Position numbers and translations under genes: made by a program. The notes beneath the pieces were generated by a model. The model made no database searches. It was not told the origin of the DNA and was given only the letters and a program-made list of their open reading frames with translations. Positions 24,610 to 33,574 of a DNA stretch of 64,000 nucleotides are shown here, one piece after another (the stretch's first letter is position 1; the number at the start of each line of letters is the position of its first letter). Location of the stretch: the NCBI GenBank assembly GCA_009493725.1, contig VOGB01000003.1:411234-475233 (forward strand), read 5' to 3'. Origin of the DNA: Pseudoramibacter fermentans. Lineage in GTDB: Bacteria; Bacillota; Clostridia; Eubacteriales; Eubacteriaceae.

Positions 24610-25728
24610 ATGACTTTAACAACCCGGGCATTCGCGTGCCCATCCAAATACGTTCAGGGCCCCGGCGAAATCGAAAATCTCGCCAAATGGTGCGCCGATC
24701 TGGAAACGACGCGGGCCTTCGCCGTGATCACGCCGTCCTTTGTGGACAAGCTGACCCCGATGCTGACCCAGACCTTTGAAGCCGAAGGGCTGATGATTAC
24801 CTGCGAAGCCTTCGGCGGGCAGACGACCCGGACCGAGCTCGACCGCCTGGCGGCGCTGGCGGGGGAAGCGGATGCCGACGTGGTGATCGGCATCGGCGGC
24901 GGCAAGGCGATGGACGCCGGGAAATACGCAGGGATTCAGACCGGCGCGGCCATTGTGACCGTACCGACCATCGCCTCGACCGATGCGCCGACCTCGGCCC
25001 TTTCAGCGACGTATACTGAAACCGGGGAACACGCTGGCTCGATTTATTATAAACGCAACCCAGACCTCGTACTCGTCGACTCGCAGATCATCCTCGACGC
25101 GCCGGCGAAATACCTGGCCTACGGGATGGGCGACGCGCTGTCGACCTATTTCGAAGCGAAGGCCCACGTGGATTCTGACACGAAGAACCGCGTCCGCGCC
25201 GGGTACAAGACGCCGCTGGCCGCGATGGCCCTGTCGGAACTCTGCTACACGACGCTGATGGCCGAAGGCCGCCAGGCCCTCGCCGACGTCCAGAACCACG
25301 AGCTGACCGAAGCGGTGGAAGACATCATCGAAGTCAACACGCTGCTCTCCGGGATCGGCGTCGAATCCGCCGGGTGTGCCGGCGCCCACTCCCTCAACAG
25401 CGGTTTTTCCGCGCTGCCCGAATGCCAGCACGCGAGCCACGGGGAAATCGTCGCCTTCGGCACCATCTGCGAGCTCGTCCTCGAAAACTACGACCAGGCG
25501 ACCCTCGAATCCGTTCTCGCGTTTAATCAGGACGTCGGCCTGCCGCTGACCCTGTCGGACATCGGCATTTCGCGGGACAACACCGCCAGCCTGAAACAGG
25601 TCGGCGAAAAGGCCATGACCACCAAGCATATCGCCGCTGTCCCGGTCGAAACCAGCCCGGACATCCTCGTCGACGCAATCCTCAAGGCCGACCAGATCGG
25701 CACCGACTGGAAAGCAAGCCACCAATAA
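24610..25728 (+). CDS. gldA: Glycerol dehydrogenase (NAD-dependent, Zn)
   Basis: The 372-residue iron-type dehydrogenase fold protein oxidises glycerol to dihydroxyacetone. It carries the NAD-binding GIGGGKAMDAGKYAG near residue 95, TVPTIASTDAPTSALS near residue 120, and zinc ligands in GMGDALSTYFEAKA, CAGAHSLNSG and CQHASHGEIVA. This is the pattern of GldA rather than of alcohol dehydrogenases. GGAGGAG at about 24599-24605 sets the ATG at 24610, although an in-frame ATG exists upstream. A TATAAT lies at 24573-24578. The dihydroxyacetone formed could be phosphorylated by DhaKLM encoded at 43.7-45.8 kb. Confidence 0.93.
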   Translation: MTLTTRAFACPSKYVQGPGEIENLAKWCADLETTRAFAVITPSFVDKLTPMLTQTFEAEGLMITCEAFGGQTTRTELDRLAALAGEADADVVIGIGGGKAMDAGKYAGIQTGAAIVTVPTIASTDAPTSALSATYTETGEHAGSIYYKRNPDLVLVDSQIILDAPAKYLAYGMGDALSTYFEAKAHVDSDTKNRVRAGYKTPLAAMALSELCYTTLMAEGRQALADVQNHELTEAVEDIIEVNTLLSGIGVESAGCAGAHSLNSGFSALPECQHASHGEIVAFGTICELVLENYDQATLESVLAFNQDVGLPLTLSDIGISRDNTASLKQVGEKAMTTKHIAAVPVETSPDILVDAILKADQIGTDWKASHQ

Positions 25729-25770
25729 TTATTACCTGGGAAATAATTTCGAAAATCATTTCAATCACAA

Positions 25771-25805
25771 AAAGCGTATCTGCGGGGGCAGGTGCGCTTT
25801 TTTTG
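25771..25805 (+). terminator. Terminator of gldA
   Basis: Arms 25771-25783 and 25788-25800 form a 13-bp stem (two G-T pairs) ahead of TTTTTTT. A sequence close to this terminator and its 30 bp upstream recurs twice beyond the insertion sequence, at about 26655-26720 and 26790-26855. Confidence 0.88.
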
Positions 25806-25907
25806 TCTTGTTTAGCTTTAGCGAAGGATTCGACGAGAGAAACGAGGAGAATCAAAGAACCACCGGCTAGGCCGGTGAGTTTACTAAAGCTTCAGCTTCA
25901 AGCAAAA

Positions 25908-25965
25908 AACCTCCTATGCTAAAATGATGCCGGTTCGCCAACCGCAACATTTCATAAAGGAGGTT
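25908..25965 (+). promoter_or_regulatory. Hairpin hiding the tnpA ribosome binding site
   Basis: AACCTCCT at 25908-25915 is fully complementary to AGGAGGTT at 25958-25965, which is the tnpA Shine-Dalgarno sequence. A second small stem, CGGTT/AACCG, lies inside at 25931-25944. Such a fold would keep transposase translation low, as known for the IS200 leader of Salmonella. Confidence 0.75.
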
Positions 25966-25973
25966 AAATCATT

Positions 25974-26441
25974 ATGAAAAATGATAAAGATAGTTTAGCA
26001 CATACAAAATGGAATTGTAAGTATCATATAGTGTTTGCACCGAAATATAGACGAAGAGTAATCTACGGAAAAATAAAAAGAGATATAGGAAAGATTCTCA
26101 GGCTGTTATGCCAAAGGAAAGGAATAGAAATAATAGAAGCAGAATGTTGTCCAGATCACATCCATATGTTAGTTCACATACCACCAAAATATTCAGTATC
26201 GCAGATAGTCGGATATTTAAAAGGGAAAAGTGCGTTGATGATCTTTGATAAATATGCGAATCTGAAATACAAATATGGAAATAGGCATTTCTGGTGTCGC
26301 GGATACTATGTGGATACAGTTGGAAAGAATACAAAGAAAATAGCAGAGTATATACGGACACAATTGGAAGAGGATATAGCAGAGGATCAAATAAATATAA
26401 AAGAATATATAGATCCATTTAGTGGGAAGAAAATAAAGTAA
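25974..26441 (+). CDS. tnpA: IS200 family transposase TnpA (Y1 HUH enzyme)
   Basis: The 155-residue protein is a complete single-strand transposase. Visible parts are the opening KWNCKYHIVFAPKYRR, the HUH metal site in CCPDHIHMLVHIPPKYS near residue 62, and the nucleophile tyrosine in GYYVDTVGKN near residue 122. It cuts and joins the top strand at the subterminal hairpins. Codon use is AT-rich, unlike the flanking GC-rich genes. The ATG follows AAAGGAGG by 10 bp, and that site is buried in the leader hairpin. No frameshift or truncation is seen, so it may be active. Confidence 0.95.
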   Translation: MKNDKDSLAHTKWNCKYHIVFAPKYRRRVIYGKIKRDIGKILRLLCQRKGIEIIEAECCPDHIHMLVHIPPKYSVSQIVGYLKGKSALMIFDKYANLKYKYGNRHFWCRGYYVDTVGKNTKKIAEYIRTQLEEDIAEDQINIKEYIDPFSGKKIK

Positions 26442-26585
26442 CCCTTTAGGGTTAGTCGGAAAAGAGTTACAGAAGAAAGAAGTGGAGTGGAAAGCGAACT
26501 ATTTCGAACATCTTAAGATGTTGGTCGGTAACAGGCCCTTATAGGGCTAACACAAACCACCGGCTGAGCCGGTGGTTATGATTTC

Positions 26586-26855
26586 AGATTGAATATCAGC
26601 AAGTGACCATTTTAGAAAAGGTGGCCAATGGCCACAAAATCTAAAATGAGATGTTATTTACGAAATCATTTCAATAGCGGGAAGCGTATCTGTGGGAGCA
26701 GATGCGCTTTTTTTTGGTTTAGATTGAATATTAGCGGGTGACCATTTTAGAAAATGTAGCCAATGGCTACAAAATCTAAAATGAGATGTTGTTTGTAAAA
26801 TAATTTTGATAGCGAGAAGTGTATTTGCGGGAGAGGGTGAGCTTTTTTGTTTGAA
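26586..26855 (+). repeat. Two tandem 135-bp repeats, each with a compound hairpin and a terminator
   Basis: Unit A is 26586-26720 and unit B is 26721-26855, exactly 135 bp apart. Each begins AGATTGAATAT(C/T)AGC. Each holds an outer stem CATTTTAGA/TCTAAAATG, an inner stem (GTGGCCA/TGGCCAC in A, GTAGCCA/TGGCTAC in B), and then a terminator-like hairpin with a T-run that resembles the gldA terminator. The inner stems differ by paired changes that keep base pairing. They fill most of the 549-bp gap between tnpA and the helicase gene. The remainder, 26856-26990, is AT-rich. Confidence 0.85.
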
Positions 26856-26896
26856 TAATAATTAACTCAAAAATATGGTAAAATAAAAATAAATGA

Positions 26897-27004
26897 TTAA
26901 AAAATGGAAGCATTTTTGAAATCATTTCAGATGAAGCTGTGGAGGAAACAGTAGAAATATCCGTAGCTGTCAAAGAACGGAGCAAATTTAATGGAAATAT
27001 TTAA
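26897..27004 (+). pseudogene. Possible C-terminal remnant of a lost gene
   Basis: A frame open from the stop at 26894-26896 encodes about 35 residues rich in Glu, Ile and Val (EIISDEAVEETVEISVAVKE) and ends at 27002-27004, overlapping the helicase start by 14 bp. It has no start codon with a ribosome binding site. The composition looks like protein rather than random sequence, so it may be the tail of a gene removed when the repeats or the island arrived. I do not recognise it. Confidence 0.3.
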
Positions 27005-30000
27005 CAATACAACGAAAGTTGTGAAGGATGATCTTGAGAAAAAAATAAAGAATGGCAGCAAATTATCTATTGCGGCCGCTTGCTTTTCTATTTACGCGTA
27101 TCAAGCATTAAAAGATGAGCTTGAAAGTTGTGACGAATTTCGATTTATTTTTACTTCACCGACTTTTGTTGCGGAAAAAACAAAAAAAGAGAGAAGGAAA
27201 TTTTATATTCCGCGTTTGAATCGTGAGAAGAGTCTTTACGGTACGGAGTTTGAAGTTCGTCTTCGGAATGAGTTAAAACAAAAGGCTGTTGCTCGAGAGT
27301 GTGCGGACTGGATGCGTCGCAAGGCGTCATTTCGGACCAATACCACGAGAGAAGCAATGAATAATTTCCTCGTTGTTGAAAATTCAGAGGACGCTTATAC
27401 ATACATGCCAATGAATTCTTTTACGGCGGTAGATTTGGGCTGTGAGCGCGGAAACAATATCAGTAATATGGTAACGCGATTCGAAAATCCAGCCAGTTCT
27501 GAATATTTGCAGCTCTTTGATAAAATTTGGAATAATCAAGACATGCTTACAGACGTGACGAACGATGTGATCGAGATGATCAGTACCGTTTATCAGGAAA
27601 ATGCACCAGAGCTTATTTATTTTATGACGCTCTACAATATCTTTAATGAGTTCCTTGATGATATTTCTGAAGATGTCCTGCCGAATGAAGCCACTGGTTT
27701 CAAAAACAGTGTCATCTGGAATAAACTATACAATTTTCAGAGAGATGCGGCATTTGGCATCATTAATAAATTGGAACAGTATAATGGCTGTATTTTAGCA
27801 GATAGTGTTGGGCTGGGGAAAACATTCACTGCTTTGGCGGTCATTAAATATTATGAAGGGCGTAATAAAAATGTGCTTGTCCTTTGCCCGAAAAAGCTCT
27901 CTGAAAACTGGATGACGTATCGCGGTAATTTGGTTAACAATCCATTGGCGGCCGATCGCTTTCGATATGACGTTCTGTATCACACGGATCTATCTCGAAG
28001 CAGTGGCATGACAGGTATAGGTCTTCCCATCGATCGCATCAACTGGAGTAATTATGATCTTGTCGTCATCGATGAAAGTCATAACTTTCGTAACGGAATT
28101 GGTACGAATTCACATGGCGGTGAGAAAGAAAATCGGTATATGCGTTTGATGAATCGGGTAATCAAACCAGGTGTCCGTACGAAAGTATTGATGCTTTCCG
28201 CGACGCCGGTTAACAATCGATTTTATGATCTCAGAAATCAGTTGGCATTAGCTTACGAAGGCAATCCAGAAGAGATCAATGAAAAATTAAATACGAAATC
28301 TGATATCGACACGATTTTTCGTCAGGCACAAAGGGTTTACAACGCGTGGTGCAAGCTGCCGGAAGATCAGAGAACCACTGAGAATTTGCTTTCACAGTTG
28401 GATTTTGATTTTTTTGAAGTGCTCGATGCGGTTACGATTGCCAGATCTCGTCGCCATATTCAAACTTATTACGATACAAAGGATATTGGAACTTTCCCAA
28501 GAAGAAATAAACCGATTTCTCTTTATCCTAAACTAACCGATAAAAAGGGCGCTATCAACTACAGAGAAATTTTCGATTGTCTGACCAGCCTAAAATTGAC
28601 TATTTATACGCCGACGCAATTTATTCTTCCGAGTAAACTTTCCAAATATTTGTCTGAAGAGGAAACGGAAAATTTTCGTAAAGGCCGGGAAACGGGTATT
28701 CAACGGCTGATGAGTATTAATCTTCTGAAGCGAATGGAAAGTTCCGTTCATTCGTTCCTGTTGACAGTTCAGCGTGTTTATCAATATTTGAGTGACACAG
28801 ATCAGACCATCAAAAACTTTATCCAGAGCGGAAAAGGCAACTTGAATGAGATGACGGACTTGTCAAGTGAAGCGGCAGAATTTGATGACGATGATCAAAA
28901 CACAGACTTTTTCTCTGTCGGAAAAAAGGTTCAAATTGATCTTCGCGATATGGATTATATCTCCTGGCAGAGGGATATAGAAGAAGATATAGATACGCTC
29001 TCGATTCTGATCAGCATGGTGGAAGACATCACGCCGGAGTATGACTACAAGCTGAATCAGCTGCTCAAGGTGATACAGAAGAAAGAAGAAAAACCGATCA
29101 ATCCGGGAAATAAAAAGGTGTTAATCTTCACAGCGTTTGCGGATACTGCTGAATATTTGTATGAAAATATTGCGCCAAAAGCTAAAAAGCTGGGACTTCA
29201 TACGGCGCTTGTGACTGGTAGCGTGGAAGGCAGGACGACGATTCCGAATTTTAAGGCGGAAATGAATCACGTGTTGACCTGTTTTTCTCCTATTTCTAAA
29301 GATCGGGATGTGCTCTATCCACAGGACAAGCATAATAATATTGATATTTTAATTGGGACGGACTGTATTTCCGAAGGACAGAACCTTCAGGACTGTGATT
29401 ATTGTATCAACTACGATATTCACTGGAATCCGGTGCGGATCATCCAGCGTTTTGGAAGAATTGACCGTATCGGTAGCAAAAACAAGGTAATCCAGCTTGT
29501 GAATTTCTGGCCGGATTTGACTTTAGATGAATATATCAATCTGAAAGCCAGAGTAGAAACCAGAATGCGGATCTCTGTTATGACTTCAACCGGTGACGAT
29601 GATTTGATCAATCCCGATGAAAAGGGAGATCTCGCGTACCGTAAGGAACAGCTTAAGAAGTTGCAGGAGGAAGTCGTCGATCTCGAAGATATGACAAGTG
29701 GTGTCGCCATTACGGATTTGGGGTTGAATGATTTTCGGATGGATTTGCTTGCGTATATGAACGATCATAAGGATATCGATCATATTCCCTTTGGCATTCA
29801 CGCGGTCGCACACGGAGAAAAGCCCGGTGTGATTTTTGTGCTGAAAAACGTCAATTCAAAAATAAATATCAAGAATCAAAATCGCCTGCATCCATTTTAT
29901 ATGGTTTATGTCGGCATGGATGGTGAAATTATCACCAATCATCTACAGCCGAAAGAGACGCTGGATGAAATGCGGCATATTGCCAGAGGAAAAGCGCAGC

Positions 30001-30230
30001 CGAATATGAAACTTTGTCGGCGTTTTAATAAGAAAACAAAAGACGGTCGCAAAATGGAAAAAATTTCACGTCTTCTCGAAGATACGATTGGCTCGATTAT
30101 TGATGACAAGGATGAAGAAGATATCGATAGTTTCTTCTCTGCGGGCGAGACCACCTTCCAATCTGGCGGTTTCTCGGGGCTTGAAGATTTCGAGTTGATT
30201 TGTTTTATGGTGGTGATGAATAATGATTAA
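26991..30230 (+). CDS. SNF2-like helicase with N-terminal PLD-like domain (defence-associated)
   Basis: The 1079-residue protein begins with a phospholipase D-like domain (about 20-200) in which I do not find an HxK catalytic motif. It is followed by a superfamily 2 helicase of SNF2 type. Walker A is SVGLGKT near residue 271, the DEAH-type box is DESHNF near 361, motif III is LSATPVNN near 402, and in the C-terminal lobe are GTDCISEGQNLQDCD near 790 and QRFGRIDRIGS near 818. The last 200 residues are a helical accessory domain. Such PLD/SNF2 helicases occur next to type III restriction-modification genes. It overlaps the next gene by 8 bp. The AT-rich codon use marks it as acquired. Confidence 0.88.
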   Translation: MEIFNNTTKVVKDDLEKKIKNGSKLSIAAACFSIYAYQALKDELESCDEFRFIFTSPTFVAEKTKKERRKFYIPRLNREKSLYGTEFEVRLRNELKQKAVARECADWMRRKASFRTNTTREAMNNFLVVENSEDAYTYMPMNSFTAVDLGCERGNNISNMVTRFENPASSEYLQLFDKIWNNQDMLTDVTNDVIEMISTVYQENAPELIYFMTLYNIFNEFLDDISEDVLPNEATGFKNSVIWNKLYNFQRDAAFGIINKLEQYNGCILADSVGLGKTFTALAVIKYYEGRNKNVLVLCPKKLSENWMTYRGNLVNNPLAADRFRYDVLYHTDLSRSSGMTGIGLPIDRINWSNYDLVVIDESHNFRNGIGTNSHGGEKENRYMRLMNRVIKPGVRTKVLMLSATPVNNRFYDLRNQLALAYEGNPEEINEKLNTKSDIDTIFRQAQRVYNAWCKLPEDQRTTENLLSQLDFDFFEVLDAVTIARSRRHIQTYYDTKDIGTFPRRNKPISLYPKLTDKKGAINYREIFDCLTSLKLTIYTPTQFILPSKLSKYLSEEETENFRKGRETGIQRLMSINLLKRMESSVHSFLLTVQRVYQYLSDTDQTIKNFIQSGKGNLNEMTDLSSEAAEFDDDDQNTDFFSVGKKVQIDLRDMDYISWQRDIEEDIDTLSILISMVEDITPEYDYKLNQLLKVIQKKEEKPINPGNKKVLIFTAFADTAEYLYENIAPKAKKLGLHTALVTGSVEGRTTIPNFKAEMNHVLTCFSPISKDRDVLYPQDKHNNIDILIGTDCISEGQNLQDCDYCINYDIHWNPVRIIQRFGRIDRIGSKNKVIQLVNFWPDLTLDEYINLKARVETRMRISVMTSTGDDDLINPDEKGDLAYRKEQLKKLQEEVVDLEDMTSGVAITDLGLNDFRMDLLAYMNDHKDIDHIPFGIHAVAHGEKPGVIFVLKNVNSKINIKNQNRLHPFYMVYVGMDGEIITNHLQPKETLDEMRHIARGKAQPNMKLCRRFNKKTKDGRKMEKISRLLEDTIGSIIDDKDEEDIDSFFSAGETTFQSGGFSGLEDFELICFMVVMNND

Positions 30231-30843
30231 TATTAATTTTTTTACAGCATTAGCTGCTGTTATAAGTGCAGTTGCTGCAGCAAATAGTGTATCTATTGCA
30301 AAAAAACAATTGAAGGAATCGAAAATAGAATTTCAAAAAATAAACAGAGCTTTTATTGAAATGGAATATTTTCAAGAAAATCTTTATTTTGGGGTACGAT
30401 TGACAAATCATGGAAATCGTACAGCAATAAATGTCAAACTTTCAATTGATCAAGATTTTATTGAAAGTATAAAACAAACTATATATCAAGATATTTTAAA
30501 AGAATATAATGCTAAGTCATTTCAAATTGGAGTAGGACAGAAATATGATATTTTTATCGGAAAGGTGGAAAATAAAAGAGATCCTGGTTTATTGCCATTA
30601 AAAATGCACATTTATTACGAATGGAAAGATAGTATTCATAGAGAAAAAAATCAAAGTGAAGCATTAATTTTAAAAAGTTTTGAAGATGACTTTGAAATTG
30701 ATATTAAAAATTATGTAACGATTTATCATAACGAGTTAAATGAGCTAGAAAAGAAGAAAGTAAAATCTTTAGAAAATATTCACAAGGATTTGGAAGAAAT
30801 TAACTCTAACATTAATAAATTAAGTAAGACAGAAGAACAATAA
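30223..30843 (+). CDS. Unknown membrane-anchored protein inside the restriction island
   Basis: The start ATG lies within the last codons of the helicase gene (ATGATTAA overlap), which indicates translational coupling. The 206-residue product has one N-terminal membrane helix (about residues 5-24, FFTALAAVISAVAAANSVSI). A beta-rich middle domain with FGVRLTNHGNRTAINVKL near residue 55 resembles the immunoglobulin-like folds often found behind single anchors. A charged C-terminal coiled coil covers about residues 160-206. It is even more AT-rich than its neighbours. No known function is recognised. Its place in the operon suggests a role in the same system, or recent cargo. Confidence 0.75.
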   Translation: MININFFTALAAVISAVAAANSVSIAKKQLKESKIEFQKINRAFIEMEYFQENLYFGVRLTNHGNRTAINVKLSIDQDFIESIKQTIYQDILKEYNAKSFQIGVGQKYDIFIGKVENKRDPGLLPLKMHIYYEWKDSIHREKNQSEALILKSFEDDFEIDIKNYVTIYHNELNELEKKKVKSLENIHKDLEEINSNINKLSKTEEQ

Positions 30844-30866
30844 AATTATTATTTGTGGTGAAATAA

Positions 30867-31493
30867 ATGATCGATTTTCCTAAAAGTACAATCGTGCACC
30901 AGCGCTTACCGAAAGAAGCTTTTTATCAGCATTTGTCTCTATCTGCGGCACTCAAAGCTAAATTTATATCCGATATTGACCGAATTTTGGTGGAGAACAG
31001 TTTAACCAAAAGTAATTTGAATTTAGCAAAGGATTCTGAAATAAATGAAATTATGCTTCTCTCAATCAGCTTGAAAAAGCAGAATTTCGATAGCAAAATT
31101 GTAGAGGCTATCGCAAAACAGAATCCACATCAACTTGTTTTTCTTTTGACTTTTGAAGATAAATACCAATTTGCGGTTTATCGAAATAAACTTTACCGCA
31201 CGCAATGGATGAAAAAAGAGGAACTTTCACTTGAGCTGCATGGCGATACACTCGACGAAATATGGGATGATCTTGTGCGCCAGATTGTGATCACATCAGA
31301 ATCTTTGCTTGAAAGACAAGATCAATCACTTGAAGAGCAGTTGGAAATACAAGATGAAATCAACCGACTGAATAAATTGATTAAAAAAACTGAAGCTGCT
31401 GCGTGGAAAGAACAGCAGCCGAAGAAAAAATTTGAAATTTATCAAGAATTAAAGCGTTTGAAAAGCGAGCTGGCACAAATAAAAGCGAATTAA
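30867..31493 (+). CDS. DUF4391 family protein
   Basis: The 208-residue protein matches the DUF4391 pattern: a start of type FPKSTIVHQRLPKEAFYQHL, a central core with QLVFLLTFEDKYQFAVYRNKLYRTQW, and a C-terminal coiled coil rich in Glu, Lys and Leu. DUF4391 genes are regularly found between the accessory helicase and the Mod gene of type III restriction loci, but no activity is established. It lies 23 bp after the membrane protein gene and is followed by a terminator, so the first three island genes may form one transcript. Confidence 0.82.
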   Translation: MIDFPKSTIVHQRLPKEAFYQHLSLSAALKAKFISDIDRILVENSLTKSNLNLAKDSEINEIMLLSISLKKQNFDSKIVEAIAKQNPHQLVFLLTFEDKYQFAVYRNKLYRTQWMKKEELSLELHGDTLDEIWDDLVRQIVITSESLLERQDQSLEEQLEIQDEINRLNKLIKKTEAAAWKEQQPKKKFEIYQELKRLKSELAQIKAN

Positions 31494-31505
31494 CAATTTT
31501 GATCG

Positions 31506-31531
31506 AAGAAGAGTGAAAGCTCTTCTTTTTT
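31506..31531 (+). terminator. Terminator between DUF4391 and mod genes
   Basis: The 8-bp stem AAGAAGAG/CTCTTCTT (31506-31513 with 31520-31527) runs into Ts. It splits the island into helicase-TM-DUF4391 and mod-res units. Confidence 0.75.
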
Positions 31532-31625
31532 ATTTTCAATTGGACATAAAATTCACGAGACAAATTAATACATCAATTGATAAGATGACAATAATTTTTA
31601 AAAGGATGTAATTTGGAGTGAAATT

Positions 31626-33572
31626 ATGGAGAAATTGAAAATGTACACGCCGGATCGTGCAGAGCAAAATTATAATAAGCTGGCTGCGTTGTTCCCAAAT
31701 GCAGTCACTGAAACTATAGATGAAGATGGTCATACTGTTCGAGCGATTGATAAAGATGTTCTGATGCAGGAAATCAATACGCAGGTTGTTGATGACAAAC
31801 AGGAACGCTATCAGTTTACGTGGCCGGATAAGAGAAAAGCTATAGTTCTTGCAAACCAGCAAATCGAGAAGACACTGCGATTCGAACAAGAAAAGTCTGT
31901 GGGCAGAGATGGAACACCGGAAGGAGCAGATTCGGAGAATATCTATATCGAGGGGGATAATCTTGAAGCATTGAAGCTTCTTCAGGAGACGTATCTTGGT
32001 AAAGTGAAGATGATTTATATTGATCCGCCTTATAACACAGGAAATGATTTTATTTATGAAGATGATTTTTCGCAGAAAGCAGATGATTATGCAGATAATA
32101 GTGGACAGACTGATGAAGAAGGAAATCGACTTGTTCAGAATAATGAAAGCAATGGGCGTTTTCATACAGACTGGCTGAACATGATGTATTCTCGATTAAA
32201 GATATCAAAAGATTTACTAACTCAAGATGGGCTTATTTTTATTAGTATAGACGACAATGAGATTACAAATTTAAGAAAGATATGTAATGAAGTATTTGGG
32301 GAGCAATGTTTTGTTGCACAGATAACATTGCTATGTAATCCAAAGGGCAGATCTCAGGATAAATATATTGCTAATTGTCATGAGTATATACTTATTTACT
32401 CACATTCTGTTTTGAAAAAAGGAAGTGTATCTATTCTAAAAACGAAAGAAGAGATTAGCAAAAATTATTCTTTATTTGATGAACAAGGAAATCCATATCG
32501 TGAGTTAGAATTAAGGAATACACACAGAGATTTTGGTAGATTTAATCGGCCAAAGTTATGGTATCCATTTTATGTAGATTTAAATGGGAATGTCTCTTTA
32601 GAAAAAGGAACAGATACTGTGGAAATTTTTCCAGTATGGGATGATGGATTTGAAGGATGTTGGACCTGGGGAAAAGAAAAGTCAAAAAAAGAACTTCATC
32701 TTCTGAAGGCAAAGAAAATTGGAAAAAAGTATAAAATTTACAGGAAATCATATGCCTATTATGATGATGAAGCACCCTTAAAACAAGTTAAGTCTATTTG
32801 GATAGAAAAATCTTTCTTTACAGAAAAAGGCCAAGCTGAATTAAATAGACTGTTTAATACAAAAGATAAGTTTTTTCAATCTCCCAAGTCATTATTTATG
32901 ATAGAACAATGCATTTCTATGGCGCATTGCGAAAACGGTATCGTTTTAGATTTCTTTTCTGGTTCTGCCACAACTGCTCAAGCCGTTATGCAGCTAAATG
33001 CTGAGGATGGCGGAAATCGCAAATATATTATGGTGCAAATTCCAGAAGAAACAGATGAAAAAAGTGAAGCACACAAAGCAGGATATAAAAATATCTGTGA
33101 AATTGGAGAAGAACGTATTCGCCGTGCTGGTAAAAAAATAAAAGAAGAAACGGGTGCAGATATTGATTATGGGTTCCGCTGTTTCAAGGTCGATTCTTCC
33201 AATATGAAGGATGTCTATTATAGGCCTGCAGACGTAAAACAGGAACAAATTGATATCTTCACTGATAACATTAAGGAAGATCGCACGCCGGAGGATTTAC
33301 TGATTCAAGTCATGCTGGACCTCGGTGTTCTGCTTTCCTCTAAAATTGAAAGAACTGAAATTGCTGGAAAGAAAGTTTTTTCAGTTGACGATGGCTATTT
33401 GATTGCCTGCTTTGATCAAGATGTGACGGATGAGGTCGTGACAGCAATCGCTAAGCAGCATCCGTACTATGCTGTATTTCGAGACAGCTCTATGGCGAAT
33501 GACAGTGTTGCAGCGAACTTTGAGCAAATATTTAAGACATATAGCCCGGAAACAGTAAGAAAGGTGCTGTAA
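31626..33572 (+). CDS. mod: Type III restriction-modification system DNA methyltransferase (Mod)
   Basis: The 648-residue enzyme is a beta-class adenine-N6 methyltransferase. The catalytic motif IDPPYNTG lies near residues 131-138, before the SAM-binding motif DFFSGSATTAQAV near 440, the order typical of type III Mod. The variable region between them (about 240-400), which is more AT-rich, should be the target-recognition domain. It methylates one strand of an asymmetric site and guides Res. A GGAGTG site precedes the ATG. res starts 2 bp after its stop codon. Confidence 0.95.
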   Translation: MEKLKMYTPDRAEQNYNKLAALFPNAVTETIDEDGHTVRAIDKDVLMQEINTQVVDDKQERYQFTWPDKRKAIVLANQQIEKTLRFEQEKSVGRDGTPEGADSENIYIEGDNLEALKLLQETYLGKVKMIYIDPPYNTGNDFIYEDDFSQKADDYADNSGQTDEEGNRLVQNNESNGRFHTDWLNMMYSRLKISKDLLTQDGLIFISIDDNEITNLRKICNEVFGEQCFVAQITLLCNPKGRSQDKYIANCHEYILIYSHSVLKKGSVSILKTKEEISKNYSLFDEQGNPYRELELRNTHRDFGRFNRPKLWYPFYVDLNGNVSLEKGTDTVEIFPVWDDGFEGCWTWGKEKSKKELHLLKAKKIGKKYKIYRKSYAYYDDEAPLKQVKSIWIEKSFFTEKGQAELNRLFNTKDKFFQSPKSLFMIEQCISMAHCENGIVLDFFSGSATTAQAVMQLNAEDGGNRKYIMVQIPEETDEKSEAHKAGYKNICEIGEERIRRAGKKIKEETGADIDYGFRCFKVDSSNMKDVYYRPADVKQEQIDIFTDNIKEDRTPEDLLIQVMLDLGVLLSSKIERTEIAGKKVFSVDDGYLIACFDQDVTDEVVTAIAKQHPYYAVFRDSSMANDSVAANFEQIFKTYSPETVRKVL

Positions 33573-33574
33573 AT

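Larger units (their letters stand above)
25850..26585 (+). mobile_element. IS200-type insertion sequence (IS200/IS605 family, tnpA only)
   Basis: The element has the build of IS200: a short Y1 transposase gene, no terminal inverted repeats, and a subterminal hairpin at each end. The left hairpin is CACCGGC/GCCGGTG at 25861-25877. The right hairpin is AACCACCGGC/GCCGGTGGTT at 26555-26577. Both have the same CACCGGC core. The outer limits are approximate, because this family makes no target duplication. No tnpB is present. Between tnpA and the right end are two further small hairpins (AACCCTTTAGGGTT near 26440 and AGGCCCTTATAGGGCT near 26533). Confidence 0.85.
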
